Positions 35,768 through 46,648 of a DNA stretch of 64,000 nucleotides are shown here, one piece after another. The position numbers and the translations under genes were made by a program. The notes below the pieces were generated by a model. That model made no database searches and was not told the origin of the DNA. It saw only the letters and a program-made list of their open reading frames with translations. Location: NCBI GenBank assembly GCA_026004615.1, contig BPJM01000005.1:64477-128476 (forward strand), written 5' to 3'. How positions within the stretch are numbered: position 1 is the first letter of the stretch; the number at the start of each line of letters is the position of its first letter. Source of the stretch: Planctomycetota bacterium (GTDB lineage Bacteria; Planctomycetota; J058; J103).

Positions 35768-37489
35768 TCAGCGCACGAGCAGATCGACGCCCCGGATGGC
35801 GGCGGCGGGCCCGACGGTGCGGTAGAGCTCGGCCCGGTGCTGCTGCTGCGAGACCACCAGGCGATAGGTGCCGGGGTACAGGTGCTGGACCCGGGTAGCG
35901 GCCTTTGCCGTCGCTGCGTACGCGCCGCACCACGATGCCGTCGGTGCTGCGGCAGTCCACCAGCGCCCGCGCCAGCGGCTGGCCGTCGGCGCCGAGCACC
36001 CGGCCTTCGATCTCGCCCATGCGGTGGGTGTGGATCGCCACCGCGAGTTCTTCACCGGCGCGCACCCCGAAGCGCTCGCGGGCAAGCTCGGTGCCCAGCC
36101 GCGCAAACACGTGCAGGATCCCCGCCGGCAGGCGGTCGACGCGGAAGCTGCCGTCCGGCGCTGCGGTGACGGTGTTGGCGTGGCGATGCTCGGCGTCGTA
36201 CACGCTCACCATGGCGCCGCCGGCCGGGCCGCCGTCGGCGGCGACGACCCGGCCCACCAGCACCGCACCTGGCTCGAGCCGCAGCACCACGTCTGGTGGC
36301 CCGTGCCCGCCGATCACCTCGAGCACCAGAGGCGGCGGCTCGGACAGCATCCCCTCCGGGATCGCACGCACCACGTAGCTGCCATCGGGCAATCCTTCCA
36401 GCCGGAAGCGACCGGCAGCGTCGGTACGGCGTTCGACGCCAAAGGCGAGTCCGCGGCGGGCAGCGCGGACCCGCACCCCCGCGAGCGGCGCGCCCTGCGG
36501 GTCCTCGACCCTGCCGGCGAGCACCCCACCGGCCTCCAGCACCAGCACCAGCGCGATCTCGCCGCGCGCCGGCACCCCCACCCGCTCCACCCCCACCGCG
36601 CCGTCCAAGGGTCCAGCGCGCACGAGATAGCTGCCGCCCCGCAGACCGGCGAAGCGGAAGCGCCCGCCGCGGGCGCGTTCGCTGCGGAGTCGCCGCCCGC
36701 GCCGATCGTGCAGCACCACCGCGGTGTCGGCCGGCGCGCCCTCGGCCGTCACCACCAGGCCCGCGATCGCCCCGCCCGCGCGGAGCACGAGGTCGACGCC
36801 GTCCGCGCGGGGGCCGTCGCCGGCGCCGCCGCCGGCGGCGGGCAGCTGGACGAGGCGAGGAGGCGGGGAGCGGAACTCCGGGTGCGAGACCCGTACCCGG
36901 TTCGGCCCCGGGCGGACCGCGTCCACGGTGTAGCGGCCGTCCGGACCGGTGGTGGCGCTCGGCCCCCCGAAGGCGCCCCGGTGATCGACCCGCACCGTCG
37001 CCCCGGCGACCGGAGCGCCGGCCTCGTCGCGCACCTGGCCGGCGATGGCGCCGGCGGGCTGGAGCACCAGCACCAGGTCGCGCCGCTGCTCCCCCGGCGC
37101 GAGGTCGAGGTTGCCCTCGTGGCTGGCCTCGCGAAAGCCCGCCGCCCATGCTGCGACGGTGTAGCGCCCGGCACGCACGCCGGAGATCTCGAATCGCCCG
37201 TCGGTGCCGGTTCGGGCGGCGGGGGCTCGCCCGCCTCCAGCGCCGCGATCGCGGCTGCTTCCCAGGCGTCCAGGTCCTCGAACACCGGCGCCTGCAGTGC
37301 GTGTTCGTGCACGGCGAGCGGCGAGAGCGGCGGCAGCTCCTCGCCGGAGCGTGGCGTGGACGGCAGCAGGGCGGCCGGCGGGGGCGCCGGGCCGCCGCCG
37401 TCGCGCCGCGCCACCGCCGCTCCGAGCACGAACACGAGCAGCACGAGCACCGCGTAGGCGAAGAGCCCCCTGCAGGTGCGCTGCGCCAC
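35768..37489 (-). CDS. Membrane-anchored carboxypeptidase-regulatory-like repeat protein (two frame breaks)
   Basis: Reading across a one-base loss near 37205 and a one-base gain near 35885 gives about 573 residues from GTG 37489 (GAGGGGGAAG upstream). The N-terminal anchor LFAYAVLVLLVFVLGAAVA is followed by at least five beta-sandwich repeats of the type GTDGRFEISGVRAGRYTVAAWAAGF and AGQVRDEAGAPVAGATVRV, typical CarboxypepD_reg-like (Ig-fold) domains. Such repeats occur in large surface and TonB-linked proteins; here they stand alone and probably face the periplasm. The frame returns to the original register, consistent with one gene. Role unknown. Confidence 0.75.
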
Positions 37490-37630
37490 CGCCGGCTTCC
37501 CCCTCGCGCGGCTCCTCCCCTCCCAGAGGGTACCGATCCTGGCCCCGGATGTCTCCTGGTGGGGTTGGGCGGTGGGGGCGCGCCTGCCCGGAGCCGGGGT
37601 GCCGGCGGGGCGGTGCCGCCTCCGCCGGCA

Positions 37631-37659
37631 TTGACCCGCTGCCGGCCCCGGCGCACAAT
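37631..37659 (+). promoter_or_regulatory. Promoter of the TIM-barrel gene
   Basis: TTGACC at 37631-37636, 17-base spacer, CACAAT at 37654-37659, giving a leader of about 30 bases before the ATG at 37696, with GGGGAGCG as ribosome site. Confidence 0.6.
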
Positions 37660-37695
37660 CGGACCCCTGGCGAGGGCCCCGATCCCCGGGGAGCG

Positions 37696-38520
37696 ATGCT
37701 GGCGATCGGCTACAACACGAACGGGTTCGCGCACCACACGCTCGAGGACTGCCTCGCCATCCTGGCGGATCTGGGATACGACGGGGTCGCGCTCACCCTC
37801 GACGTGCACCACCTCGATCCGTTCGCGACGAGCGCCGCCGAGGTGGCGGCCCTCGCGCGGCGGCTCGATGCGCTCGGGCTGCGCCGGGTGGTGGAGACCG
37901 GGGCGCGGTACGTGCTCGATCCGCGCCGCAAGCACTGGCCGTCGCTCGTCTCGGAGGGCCGGGAGCGGCGGGTGGCGCTGCTGGCGCGCGCGGTCGCCAT
38001 CGGCGCCGAGCTGGGTGCGGAGGCGGTCAGCGTCCACTCCGGCCCCGCGGAACCGGGCCTGCCGGCGGCGGAGGGGTGGGAGCGGCTGCGGGCGGGCATG
38101 CTCCCGGTGCTGGAGCACGCCGAGCGGTGCGGGATCCCGGTCGGCTTCGAGCCCGAGCCGGGGCAGTTCATCGACCGGCTGGAGGGGTTCGACCGGCTGC
38201 GGGAGATGTGCGGGCCGGGGCTGCGGTTGACCCTCGACCTCGGCCACGTGCGCTGCACCGAAGGGTTCCCGCCCGAGGAAGCGGTCCGGCGCTACGCGGG
38301 GTGCATCGTGAACGTGCACGCGGAGGACATCCGCGGCCGGGAGCACGTCCACCTGCCCTTCGGCGAGGGGGACCTCGACCTCCGTCCGGCACTCGGTGCG
38401 CTCGTGCAGGCGGGCTACCGCGGCCTGGTCAACGTGGAGCTGTCGCGGCACAGCCACGACGCGCCCCGGCAGGCCGAGCGCTCGCTGTCCTGCCTGCGGG
38501 CGCTGCTCGCGCCGGCGTGA
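37696..38520 (+). CDS. Xylose isomerase-like TIM barrel protein (sugar phosphate isomerase/epimerase family)
   Basis: 274 residues with the AP-endonuclease-2 family fold: LEDCLAILADLGYDGVALTLD, SVHSGPA, LPVLEHAERCGIPVGFEPEP, LRLTLDLGHVRCTEG, CIVNVHAEDIRGREHVHLPFGEGDLDLRPAL and GLVNVELSRHSHDAP. The metal-binding Glu, Asp, His and Glu positions of this family can be matched to EPEP, DLGHV, NVHAED and NVELSR. The sugar or cyclitol substrate is unknown. Followed after 68 bases by the UbiB-like kinase. Confidence 0.85.
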   Translation: MLAIGYNTNGFAHHTLEDCLAILADLGYDGVALTLDVHHLDPFATSAAEVAALARRLDALGLRRVVETGARYVLDPRRKHWPSLVSEGRERRVALLARAVAIGAELGAEAVSVHSGPAEPGLPAAEGWERLRAGMLPVLEHAERCGIPVGFEPEPGQFIDRLEGFDRLREMCGPGLRLTLDLGHVRCTEGFPPEEAVRRYAGCIVNVHAEDIRGREHVHLPFGEGDLDLRPALGALVQAGYRGLVNVELSRHSHDAPRQAERSLSCLRALLAPA

Positions 38521-38588
38521 GACGGCAGCGGCGGGCACCGGCCGGCTGCGCTGGCGCGGCGTGCGGCGAGCTGGTATGAGGGGCCGAC

Positions 38589-40283
38589 ATGGCGATGCGA
38601 ATCGTGCGCCTGCCCGCCACCGTCCGCAACGTCGGGCGGTTGTACGAGATCCTGAAGGTCGTGGCACGTCACGGCTTCGGCGACATCGTCGCCCGCACCG
38701 GGATCGAGGGGGCCTGGCGGACCGCGCTCCGCGGCCTGACGTTCGGCCGCTACGGGGTTCCGAGCGAGCGCAGCGAGCTGCGTCCGGAGGAACGCATCCG
38801 GATGATCTTCGAGGAGCTCGGTCCAACCTACATCAAGTTCGGCCAGATCCTCGCCACCCGGCCGGACCTGATCCCGATGTCGCTGGTCCAGGAGCTGCGC
38901 AAGCTGCAGGACCGGGTGCCCCCGTTCGACGGCGCCGTGGCGCGGGCCATCGTGGAGGAGGAGCTGCGTACCCCGATCGAAAAGCTGTTCACCTCGTTCG
39001 ACGACACTCCGCTCGCCGCGGCCTCGATCGCGCAGGTGCACCGCGCGGTCCTGGTGGGTGGCGACGAGGTCGTGGTGAAGGTACAGCGGCCCGGGCTGCG
39101 CCAGATCCTCGCGCGCGACCTGGACCTGCTGCGCCAGCTGGCGGCGCTGCTCGAGCGCGATCCCGAAGTGCGGCGCTGGCGTCCCACCGCCCTGGTGGAG
39201 GAGTTCGACAAGTCGATCCACAAGGAGATCGATTTCGGGCGCGAGGCCCACAACATCAAGAAGTTCGCCGCCAACTTCGCCGGCGATCCGGACATCTACG
39301 TCCCGCGCGTCTACGACGATCTGAGCACCGACCGGGTGCTGACCATGGAGTTCATCCATGGGGTCAAGATCGACTCGGAGGAGATCCGCAAGCGGCCTGG
39401 GTTGGACCGCGAGAAGATCGCCAAGGCCGGTATCCGCATCACGCTGACGCAGACTTTCGTGCACGGGTTCTTCCACGCCGATCCGCACCCGGGCAACATC
39501 TTCGTGCTGGAAGGCAACGTGATCTGCCTGCTCGACTTCGGCATGATGGGGATGCTCGACCAGGAGCGGATCGATGACCTGCTCAGCTTTCTGGTCTGCC
39601 TGCTCACCAGCAATGCCGAGCGCATGATCCGGCTGTTGCAGCGCCAGGGGATCGTCGGCGAACGGGTGAACACGCGCGCGCTCAAGCACGACCTGCTCGA
39701 TCTCATGGACCGCTACCTGGGGGTCGATCTCGCGCGCATCGACGTCGCCACCTACATCCAGGCGATCTTCGATGTGATCGTGCGCCACCAGATCGTGCTC
39801 CCTGCAGACCTCATGCTCATCGGCAAGGCGCTCGCCACCGTCGACGGGATCGCACGCGACATCTATCCGGAGCTCAATCCCATCGAGGCGATCCGGCCGC
39901 AGGTCCTGCAGATCTATTTCCGCCGGCTGACCGACCCCGAGTTCTACACCCGGGAGACGCGCCGCAGCATCGAGGAAGCGCTGTATCTGCTGCACCGGCT
40001 GCCGCACGATCTGCGCCTGATCACGAGCCAGCTCCGGGACGGCACCCTGCGGGTGCTGAGCCAGCCCGATCCCGAGGCGCTGGAGCTGATGCTGCGGCAG
40101 CGCAGCCGCGCCGCCAACCGGCTGGCGGCGGCGGTGCTCATCGTCGGGCTGGCCGCCGTCTCGAGCTACGTGCTCCTGCACGGTACGCCCTGGATGCAGG
40201 CCTTCGGGGTGGTCGGCTACGCCGTGGCCGCGGTGTTGACGCTCTCGTTCTTCTTCGGCGTGGTGCGCTCGGGCGGACAGTGA
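38589..40283 (+). CDS. UbiB/ABC1 (AarF) family atypical kinase
   Basis: 564 residues. Family motifs: the KxGQ motif PTYIKFGQILATRPDL, the Ala-rich loop AAASIAQVHRA, VVVKVQRPG (nucleotide-binding Lys), HADPHPGNIFVLEG (catalytic-loop region) and LLDFGMMGMLD (metal Asp), with two membrane segments at the C-terminus (LAAAVLIVGLAAVSSYVLL, FGVVGYAVAAVLTLSFFF). In Proteobacteria UbiB supports ubiquinone synthesis; here no ubi gene is nearby, so a general lipid or isoprenoid role is inferred. A GAGGGG site precedes the ATG. Confidence 0.93.
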   Translation: MAMRIVRLPATVRNVGRLYEILKVVARHGFGDIVARTGIEGAWRTALRGLTFGRYGVPSERSELRPEERIRMIFEELGPTYIKFGQILATRPDLIPMSLVQELRKLQDRVPPFDGAVARAIVEEELRTPIEKLFTSFDDTPLAAASIAQVHRAVLVGGDEVVVKVQRPGLRQILARDLDLLRQLAALLERDPEVRRWRPTALVEEFDKSIHKEIDFGREAHNIKKFAANFAGDPDIYVPRVYDDLSTDRVLTMEFIHGVKIDSEEIRKRPGLDREKIAKAGIRITLTQTFVHGFFHADPHPGNIFVLEGNVICLLDFGMMGMLDQERIDDLLSFLVCLLTSNAERMIRLLQRQGIVGERVNTRALKHDLLDLMDRYLGVDLARIDVATYIQAIFDVIVRHQIVLPADLMLIGKALATVDGIARDIYPELNPIEAIRPQVLQIYFRRLTDPEFYTRETRRSIEEALYLLHRLPHDLRLITSQLRDGTLRVLSQPDPEALELMLRQRSRAANRLAAAVLIVGLAAVSSYVLLHGTPWMQAFGVVGYAVAAVLTLSFFFGVVRSGGQ

Positions 40284-40317
40284 CGGCGGCGGGCGCGGTC
40301 CAGGAGCCGGTCGCGAC

Positions 40318-43300
40318 ATGGATGGCGATGGCGGTGGCAGCGGCGGGGCGGGGACGGCGCGGTCCGGCGCGGCCCTGGGGCGGGGGCAGCCCGCGGCCGC
40401 CGCGCCGGGGCTGCACCGGCGCTGGAGCTGGCTCGGCGACGGGCGCCGGCTCGTGCTGGTCCGCCCGGGTGTGCTGCGCCAGGTGATCCGCAGCCACAGC
40501 CAGCTGATCGCGCTCGAGGTGCCGCACCCGGGCTCGCTGGTGATCGGGCGCGAGGAGCTGCGGCGCATCGCGGCGCAGGACGGCTTGCTGCTGGAGGTCG
40601 AGCAGCTCGCCGACCCGGTGCTGCTCGTCGCCGAGCCCGGCGCGCACGAGCGCGCCACCGTCGCCCCCTGGGCGCTGGAGCGCCGGGTGCTGGCGCAGGC
40701 CTACCACGCCTGCGTGCACGAAGCGCTGGAGCGGCTCGCCGCGAGCGGTGCGCTCGCAGCGCAACGGGCGCGCCAGCTGCTCGGGATGCTCGGCCATCCC
40801 TTCGTGCGCGAGGCGCTGCGGGTGCTCGCGGCCGCCGAGCGGCTGTTGCCGCCGCGCACCCCGCTGGCCGACCTCACCGAGATCATCGCCACCTGCCTGG
40901 AGCTGCGGGCGCTCGCGCCCGAGCTGCTGCCGGTGTGGTTTCCCTCGCTGCAGCCGGCGCGGCTGGAGGCGGTGCTCGCGGCGCTGGGGATACCGCTCGG
41001 GATCGAGGCGCTGTTGGGAGCCGAGGCCGCTGCCCGCGCCCGCGCGCTGGCGGAACAGGCTCCCGCCCTGCTGCCGCCACGGGGCACCCAAGGCGCGCCG
41101 GCGCCGCCGGTGGACCCCAGCGCCGGCAGCGCGGCCGCTGCGAGCGCGGCGGTGCCGCCGCACGCCGCTGGGCCCACCGCTCCGGCCCAGGCAGCTGCGA
41201 CCCCGGCGCACCGGCTCGGCGAGAGGCTGCGGGCGGCGCTGCGGGATCGCGGGCCGAGCGCGGCAGCGTGGGCGCGCGCGCTGGCGCCGCTGTTCGCCGC
41301 GCTGGCTGCCGGCGGGACGGCCGGGCGCCACGAGCGGCGGTTGCTCTGGGAGCTGGAGCGCGCCTGCCACGACGCCGAACTGCCCGGCGTCAAGATCGAC
41401 CTGATGGGGTGGTTGTGCTCGCGCGGTCGCGAGCCGCTGCGCCGCTCGCTACAGGGCCAGGTCCCGGTCCGGGTGCATCGCTACCTGCGCGCTGCGCATG
41501 CGCGCGCAGCGCGCCTGAGGCTCGAGCCGCAGGCCCGCCGGCGGCTGGAGCGCCTGCTCGGCGCGGCCGCGCGCGTGGCGGAGCGATCGCTGCGGCGCCG
41601 CTTCCGCCCCGTGCTGGCGCGTGCCCTGCGGGCGGTGGGACTGGTGCCCGCGAACGTGCCGGAACAGGTTGCGTTCGACAAGATCGTCGAGGAGCTGCTC
41701 GACCGGCTCGCGGAGCGCGACTACATCGGGTTCGCCGACCTGCGCGACGAGGTGAGCCGCAACGACCTCAAGCTGCAGGACATCCAGGGGGTGCGCCAGC
41801 TCGTGGGGGGCGATCCGCTCCTGCGAGCGGACCGCCGGCTGGCGCGCGAGCTGCCGGGCGTGTATCGCCGCGGCACCTTCTACATGCGGTGGCTGCAGCG
41901 CACCAGCTCCATGTTCTTCGGCACCCCGCTCGGCCGGCTGCTGGTGCGGTTCGTGCTGCTGCCTCTCGGCACGAGCCTCATGGTGCTGGAGGGGGTGCAG
42001 CACATGCTGGCGCCGCTCGCACGCGCCCTGGGGCTCGGAGAGGTGCGCCTGGCGAGCGGCGCCACGATCGGGATGGGGGCGGCGCTGGTGTTGCTGCTGC
42101 TGGAGCACCGTCCCTCGCGCCGCCTGGCGTGGGCGGCGCTGCGCCGGTGCGGGCGGGGGCTGCGGTGGCTATGCTGGCGGCTGCCGCGCCGGCTGCTGCG
42201 GCACGAGGCGGTGCAGCGGCTGCTGGACAGCTATCCCGTGGCGCTCGGGCGCCGCTTCGTGCTGCGGCCGGCGGCGGTGGTGGCGCTGCTCTGGGTGGTG
42301 CTGCGCGCCTACGATGTGGCGCACCGGCTGGACTGGCGCTGGTACCTGGCCGGCTATCTCGCCGCGGCCGTCCTGCTCGACAGCCGCCCCGGCAGGATCG
42401 TGCAGGCGCACCTGGAGGACGCACTGGCCGCCTGGTGGGGGCAGATCACGCGGCGGGTCCTGCCCGAACTGGCGCGCGCGGTCCTGGAGCTGTCGCGCCA
42501 GGTGCTCGGGTGGATCGAGCGCGCGCACTACGCGGTGGACGAGCTGTTGCGCATCCGGCAGCGCGACAGTCGCGCCGGCCTGGTGCTGAAGGCGGTGTTC
42601 GGGCGCCTCTGGGCCGTGGTCATGTACGTGGTGCAGTTCTTCGTGACGCTGCTGGTGGAGCCGCAGCTCAACCCGCTCAAGCATTTTCCGGTCGTCACCG
42701 TCTCGCACAAGCTGCTGTTGCCGACCGCGCCGCTGTGGGCAGCTGCGTACGGGACGCTGTGCGAGCCGGCGCTGGCGCAGACCCTCGCCTGGACGACGGT
42801 GTTCGTACTGCCCGGGTTGTTCGGCTTCCTGGTCTGGGAGCTGGGTGCCAACTGGCGGCTGTACGAGGCGACGCGCCGGGCGCGGCTGACGAGCGTGGTG
42901 ATCGGCGCGCACGGCGAGCGCATGACCGGCATGCTGCGCCCCGGGCTGCATGCGGGCACGATCCCGAAGGCGTGCGAGCGGTGGCGCCGCCGGGCGACCG
43001 AGGCATGGGCCGAGGGCAAGACGGCGGAGCCGGGACGCGAGATGCAGCGGCTGCAGGAGGCCGAGCGGCACCTGCGGGCGTTCTGGGAGCGCGAGCTGGT
43101 GGCGCTGTGGCGGCGGGTAGCGGTGCTCGGGCCCCCGCCGGCGGTGCGCGCCGTGTCCTGGGGCCGCTACCGCGCAGGGGTGGTGCTGGCGCCGAACGGC
43201 GGGGCGGCGCCGCTGGTGCTCTGGATCGAGGATCGGTGCGGGCGGCTGGTGGCCTCGCTCGAGCGCGCCGGCTTCGCGCGCGCGCTGCCGCCGGCGGCAC

Positions 43301-43587
43301 GCGCGGCGCTCGCGGATGCGCTGCTCGGCGTCTTCGTGGCGGCCGAGGTCGATCGGCTGGAGGACTGGCCGGCCGAGGGCGAGCCGTTCCTGCACACCGG
43401 CCCGACCGACGGGCCGGAGGTGCCGCCGGTCCCGGAGGCGGAGCGGCCGGGCTTCGGGCTGGACGGGCTCGAGGTGCCCTGGTCGGCGTGGGCCGCGCGC
43501 TGGGAGGCGGCGGCGCGCCCGCGGCTGGCGCCGGCCTTCGCTGCCGCCGACGCCATCGTCCGGGCGCTGCAGCGGGGCGCGCCCTGA
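40318..43587 (+). CDS. Large (1089-residue) multi-spanning membrane protein of unknown function
   Basis: Begins 34 bases after the UbiB-like gene. Residues 1-430 are mostly helical, Ala/Leu-rich and cytoplasmic in look. Around residue 445-520 a charged region has [28 protein letters not shown] and [22 protein letters not shown], then about seven membrane segments up to residue 845 (including [51 protein letters not shown] and [20 protein letters not shown]). [18 protein letters not shown] is a distinctive segment. A soluble C-terminal domain of 240 residues follows. I recognise no family. Cotranscription with the UbiB-like gene is probable; intact and free of frame breaks. Confidence 0.7.
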   Translation: MDGDGGGSGGAGTARSGAALGRGQPAAAAPGLHRRWSWLGDGRRLVLVRPGVLRQVIRSHSQLIALEVPHPGSLVIGREELRRIAAQDGLLLEVEQLADPVLLVAEPGAHERATVAPWALERRVLAQAYHACVHEALERLAASGALAAQRARQLLGMLGHPFVREALRVLAAAERLLPPRTPLADLTEIIATCLELRALAPELLPVWFPSLQPARLEAVLAALGIPLGIEALLGAEAAARARALAEQAPALLPPRGTQGAPAPPVDPSAGSAAAASAAVPPHAAGPTAPAQAAATPAHRLGERLRAALRDRGPSAAAWARALAPLFAALAAGGTAGRHERRLLWELERACHDAELPGVKIDLMGWLCSRGREPLRRSLQGQVPVRVHRYLRAAHARAARLRLEPQARRRLERLLGAAARVAERSLRRRFRPVLARALRAVGLVPANVPEQVAFDKIVEELLDRLAERDYIGFADLRDEVSRNDLKLQDIQGVRQLVGGDPLLRADRRLARELPGVYRRGTFYMRWLQRTSSMFFGTPLGRLLVRFVLLPLGTSLMVLEGVQHMLAPLARALGLGEVRLASGATIGMGAALVLLLLEHRPSRRLAWAALRRCGRGLRWLCWRLPRRLLRHEAVQRLLDSYPVALGRRFVLRPAAVVALLWVVLRAYDVAHRLDWRWYLAGYLAAAVLLDSRPGRIVQAHLEDALAAWWGQITRRVLPELARAVLELSRQVLGWIERAHYAVDELLRIRQRDSRAGLVLKAVFGRLWAVVMYVVQFFVTLLVEPQLNPLKHFPVVTVSHKLLLPTAPLWAAAYGTLCEPALAQTLAWTTVFVLPGLFGFLVWELGANWRLYEATRRARLTSVVIGAHGERMTGMLRPGLHAGTIPKACERWRRRATEAWAEGKTAEPGREMQRLQEAERHLRAFWERELVALWRRVAVLGPPPAVRAVSWGRYRAGVVLAPNGGAAPLVLWIEDRCGRLVASLERAGFARALPPAARAALADALLGVFVAAEVDRLEDWPAEGEPFLHTGPTDGPEVPPVPEAERPGFGLDGLEVPWSAWAARWEAAARPRLAPAFAAADAIVRALQRGAP

Positions 43588-43643
43588 GGGCGGGGGCCGC
43601 CTGCCCGGGGCGCGACGAGCCAGCCGATCGCCCTGGCGGGGCA

Positions 43644-43673
43644 TTGCGGCCAACGCCCGATCCCCGGTAGACT
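43644..43673 (+). promoter_or_regulatory. Candidate promoter of uvrA
   Basis: TTGCGG at 43644-43649, 18-base spacer, TAGACT at 43668-43673. Gives a leader of about 44 bases to the ATG at 43724. Confidence 0.5.
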
Positions 43674-43723
43674 GGAAGGCTTCCGCGCGCCTGGACGCGG
43701 GAGCCGACGGGTCTGCCGCCCAC

Positions 43724-46612
43724 ATGGACCGCCATATGGACCAGCGCACGATCCGGGTCCGCGGGGCCCGCGAACACACGCTCAAGAACCTGGATGTCGA
43801 CATCCCGCGCGACTGCCTGGTCGTGGTGACGGGGCTGTCGGGTTCGGGCAAGTCCAGCCTCGCCTTCGACACTATCTACGCCGAGGGGCAGCGCCGCTAC
43901 GTCGAGAGCCTGAGCGCGTACGCCCGCCAGTTCCTCGAGCAGATCGACAAGCCGGACGTGGACTACATCGAGGGACTGCCCCCGACGGTCGCGATCGAGC
44001 AGCGCCAGAGCGCCCCCAATCCGCGTTCGACCGTCGCCACGACGACGGAGATCCACGATCACCTGCGGCTGCTGTTCGCGCGGGTGGGACAGGCGAGCTG
44101 CCCGGGTTGTGGCGAGCCGTTGCGCGTGCGCACGCGCGAGGAGCTGGTGGCGGAGCTGATGCAGCTCCGGCCCGGCCGGCGCTTCATGCTGCTGGCGCCG
44201 GTGTGCCGCGGCGCCGCCGCCGAGGTGGAGCGCGCGGCCGCGCGGGCGCGGGCGGAGGGCTATGTGCGGGCGCGTCTGGATGGCGCGTTGTGCTCGCTCG
44301 ACGAACCGCTCGTGCTCTCACCCCGCAAGCGGCACGTGCTGGAGATCGTGGTCGACCGGCTGGCGGTCAAGCCAGGGCTGCAAGCGCGGCTGGCGGAGTC
44401 GCTGGAGACCGCGCTCAAGCTCGGCGACGGCATCGCGGTGGCCGCCATCGAACGCCCGCAGGCCAACGGCAACGGCAAGGTCGAGCGCACCTTCGTCGAC
44501 CGCGTGCTCAGCGATCGCTATGCCTGCGCGCGCTGCCGCACCGGGTTTCCGGGTCTGGTACCGCGGCTGTTCTCCTTCAACGCGCACGAGGGCGCGTGCC
44601 CCGCCTGCAAGGGGCTCGGCACGCGGCCGGAGTTCGATCCGGAGCTGGTGGTGCCCGACGATGACCTGTCGCTCCACCAGGGGGCGATCGCGGCCTGGAA
44701 GCGGGGCGGCCGGCGGCTGGGCGCGCACTACGACCGGTTGCTGCGCGACTTCGTCGAGCACTTCGGCGCCAATCCCGACATCCCCTACCGCAACCTCGAT
44801 CCCGAGCTGCGGCGGATCCTCATGTGGGGGACGACGCCGGAGGACATCGAGCGCTACGACCACTTCTTCGAGGGCGTCTTGCCGGATCTGCAGCGCCGCT
44901 ACCAGAAGACCGAGAGCGAGAAGGTGCGCTCGTGGCTGCACGGTTTCATGAGCGAGAACCCCTGCCCGGAATGCAAGGGGGCACGCCTGCGCCCCGAGGC
45001 GCTGGCGGTCCGGGTGGGGCCGCCTGGTGGCGAGGCGCTGGATATCGCGCAGCTCTGCCGCATGAGCGTCGCCGAGGCGTATGCCTGGTTCGAGGGGCTG
45101 CGGCTGGAGGGAGAGGCGGCCCAGATCGCGCGCCCCATCCTCCGCGGCATCCTGGAGCGACTGCGCTTCATGGTGGAGACCGGGGTGGGGTATCTGACGC
45201 TCGACCGGCCGACCGCGACCCTCAGCGGTGGCGAGGCACAGCGGATCCGGCTCGCGACCCAGGTCGGCTCCGGGCTGGCCGGCGTCTGCTACGTACTCGA
45301 CGAACCGACGGTGGGCCTGCACCAGCGCGACAACGCGCGGCTGCTGGCGACGCTGCTGCGGCTGCGGGACGCCGGCAACACCGTCATCGTCGTCGAGCAC
45401 GACGAGCAGACCATCCGCGCCGCCGACCATGTCATCGACATGGGGCCGGGGGCCGGTGTGCACGGCGGGCAGATCGTGGCCCAGGGCACGCTGGCGGAGG
45501 TGCTGGACAATCCCCGCTCGCTCACCGCGAGCTATCTCCGCCACGAGCTGGAGGTGCCGCTGCCGCGCAAGCGCCGCCGGATCGGCAAGCGCGCCATCGA
45601 GGTCATCGGCGCCCGCGCCAACAACCTCAAGAACATCGATGTCCGCTTCCCGCTGGGCTGTCTGGTCTGTGTGACCGGGGTCTCCGGCTCCGGCAAATCC
45701 ACCCTGGTGCGCGAGGTGTTGTACAAGGCGCTGGCGCGCAAGGTCCACCGGGCGCTCGCCAAGCCCGGCGCGCACGAGCGGATCACGGGGGCGAGCTGGA
45801 TCGATCGCGTGGTCGAGGTCGACCAGGCGCCGATCGGCCGCAGCCCGCGCTCCAATCCCGCTACCTTCTCGGGGATCTTCGGTGCCATCCGGCGGCTGTT
45901 CGCCTCGCTCAAGGAGGCACGGGTGCGCGGCTACGACCCGTCCCGTTTCAGCTTCAACGTCAAGGGCGGGCGCTGCGAGGCGTGCCAGGGCCAGGGCACC
46001 CGGCGCATCGAGATGCACTTCTTGCCCGATGTCTACGTGCGCTGCGAGGCGTGCCAGGGCAAGAAGTACAGTCCCGAGATCCTGGAGGTCAAACTGCGGG
46101 GCCTCAGTATCGCGGACGTGCTGGAGCTGACCGTCGAGGATGCACGCCGCTTCTTCAAGAGCTTCCCGCGCATCGCGCAGCCGCTGCGGACGCTGGAGGA
46201 TGTCGGACTGGGGTATCTGCGCCTCGGGCAGTCCTCGACCACCCTCAGCGGTGGGGAGGCGCAGCGGCTCAAGCTCGCCGCCGAGCTGTCGCGCGGCACG
46301 AGCGGCCACACGCTCTACCTGCTCGACGAGCCGACGACGGGGCTGCACTTCGCCGATGTGTCGCGGCTGCTCGATGTGCTGCACAGCCTGGCCGACCGCG
46401 GCAACACCCTGGTCGTCATCGAGCACAACCTCGATGTGATCAAGAACGCCGACTGGGTGATCGACCTCGGACCGGAGGGGGGCGAGGGCGGCGGGCGGGT
46501 GGTCTGCGCCGGCCGGCCCGAGGCCGTCGCCGCCTGCGAGGCCTCGCACACCGGTCGCTTCCTGCGCCCGTTGCTCGAGCGCCCGGCTGCCACCGCCGCC
46601 CGCGCCGGCTGA
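43724..46612 (+). CDS. uvrA: Excinuclease ABC subunit A
   Basis: 962 residues, normal length. Two ABC-type ATPase halves: Walker [15 protein letters not shown] and [14 protein letters not shown]; signatures [12 protein letters not shown] and [12 protein letters not shown]; Walker [12 protein letters not shown] and [11 protein letters not shown]. Zinc modules include [16 protein letters not shown] with CPACKGLG, and CEACQGQG with CEACQGKK. UvrA dimer scans DNA for bulky lesions and loads UvrB. Neither uvrB nor uvrC is in the window. ATG 43736 is an alternative start. Confidence 0.97.
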   Translation: MDRHMDQRTIRVRGAREHTLKNLDVDIPRDCLVVVTGLSGSGKSSLAFDTIYAEGQRRYVESLSAYARQFLEQIDKPDVDYIEGLPPTVAIEQRQSAPNPRSTVATTTEIHDHLRLLFARVGQASCPGCGEPLRVRTREELVAELMQLRPGRRFMLLAPVCRGAAAEVERAAARARAEGYVRARLDGALCSLDEPLVLSPRKRHVLEIVVDRLAVKPGLQARLAESLETALKLGDGIAVAAIERPQANGNGKVERTFVDRVLSDRYACARCRTGFPGLVPRLFSFNAHEGACPACKGLGTRPEFDPELVVPDDDLSLHQGAIAAWKRGGRRLGAHYDRLLRDFVEHFGANPDIPYRNLDPELRRILMWGTTPEDIERYDHFFEGVLPDLQRRYQKTESEKVRSWLHGFMSENPCPECKGARLRPEALAVRVGPPGGEALDIAQLCRMSVAEAYAWFEGLRLEGEAAQIARPILRGILERLRFMVETGVGYLTLDRPTATLSGGEAQRIRLATQVGSGLAGVCYVLDEPTVGLHQRDNARLLATLLRLRDAGNTVIVVEHDEQTIRAADHVIDMGPGAGVHGGQIVAQGTLAEVLDNPRSLTASYLRHELEVPLPRKRRRIGKRAIEVIGARANNLKNIDVRFPLGCLVCVTGVSGSGKSTLVREVLYKALARKVHRALAKPGAHERITGASWIDRVVEVDQAPIGRSPRSNPATFSGIFGAIRRLFASLKEARVRGYDPSRFSFNVKGGRCEACQGQGTRRIEMHFLPDVYVRCEACQGKKYSPEILEVKLRGLSIADVLELTVEDARRFFKSFPRIAQPLRTLEDVGLGYLRLGQSSTTLSGGEAQRLKLAAELSRGTSGHTLYLLDEPTTGLHFADVSRLLDVLHSLADRGNTLVVIEHNLDVIKNADWVIDLGPEGGEGGGRVVCAGRPEAVAACEASHTGRFLRPLLERPAATAARAG

Positions 46613-46648
46613 GCGGGACGGCGGCGCGGGCTCGCGGCGGGGGCTTGC

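Noticed and set aside
38560..38589. A TATGAG as extended -10 just before the UbiB-like gene.
   Set aside because: No -35 at suitable spacing, and the segment overlaps the ribosome site; the gene is more likely read from the promoter at 37631.
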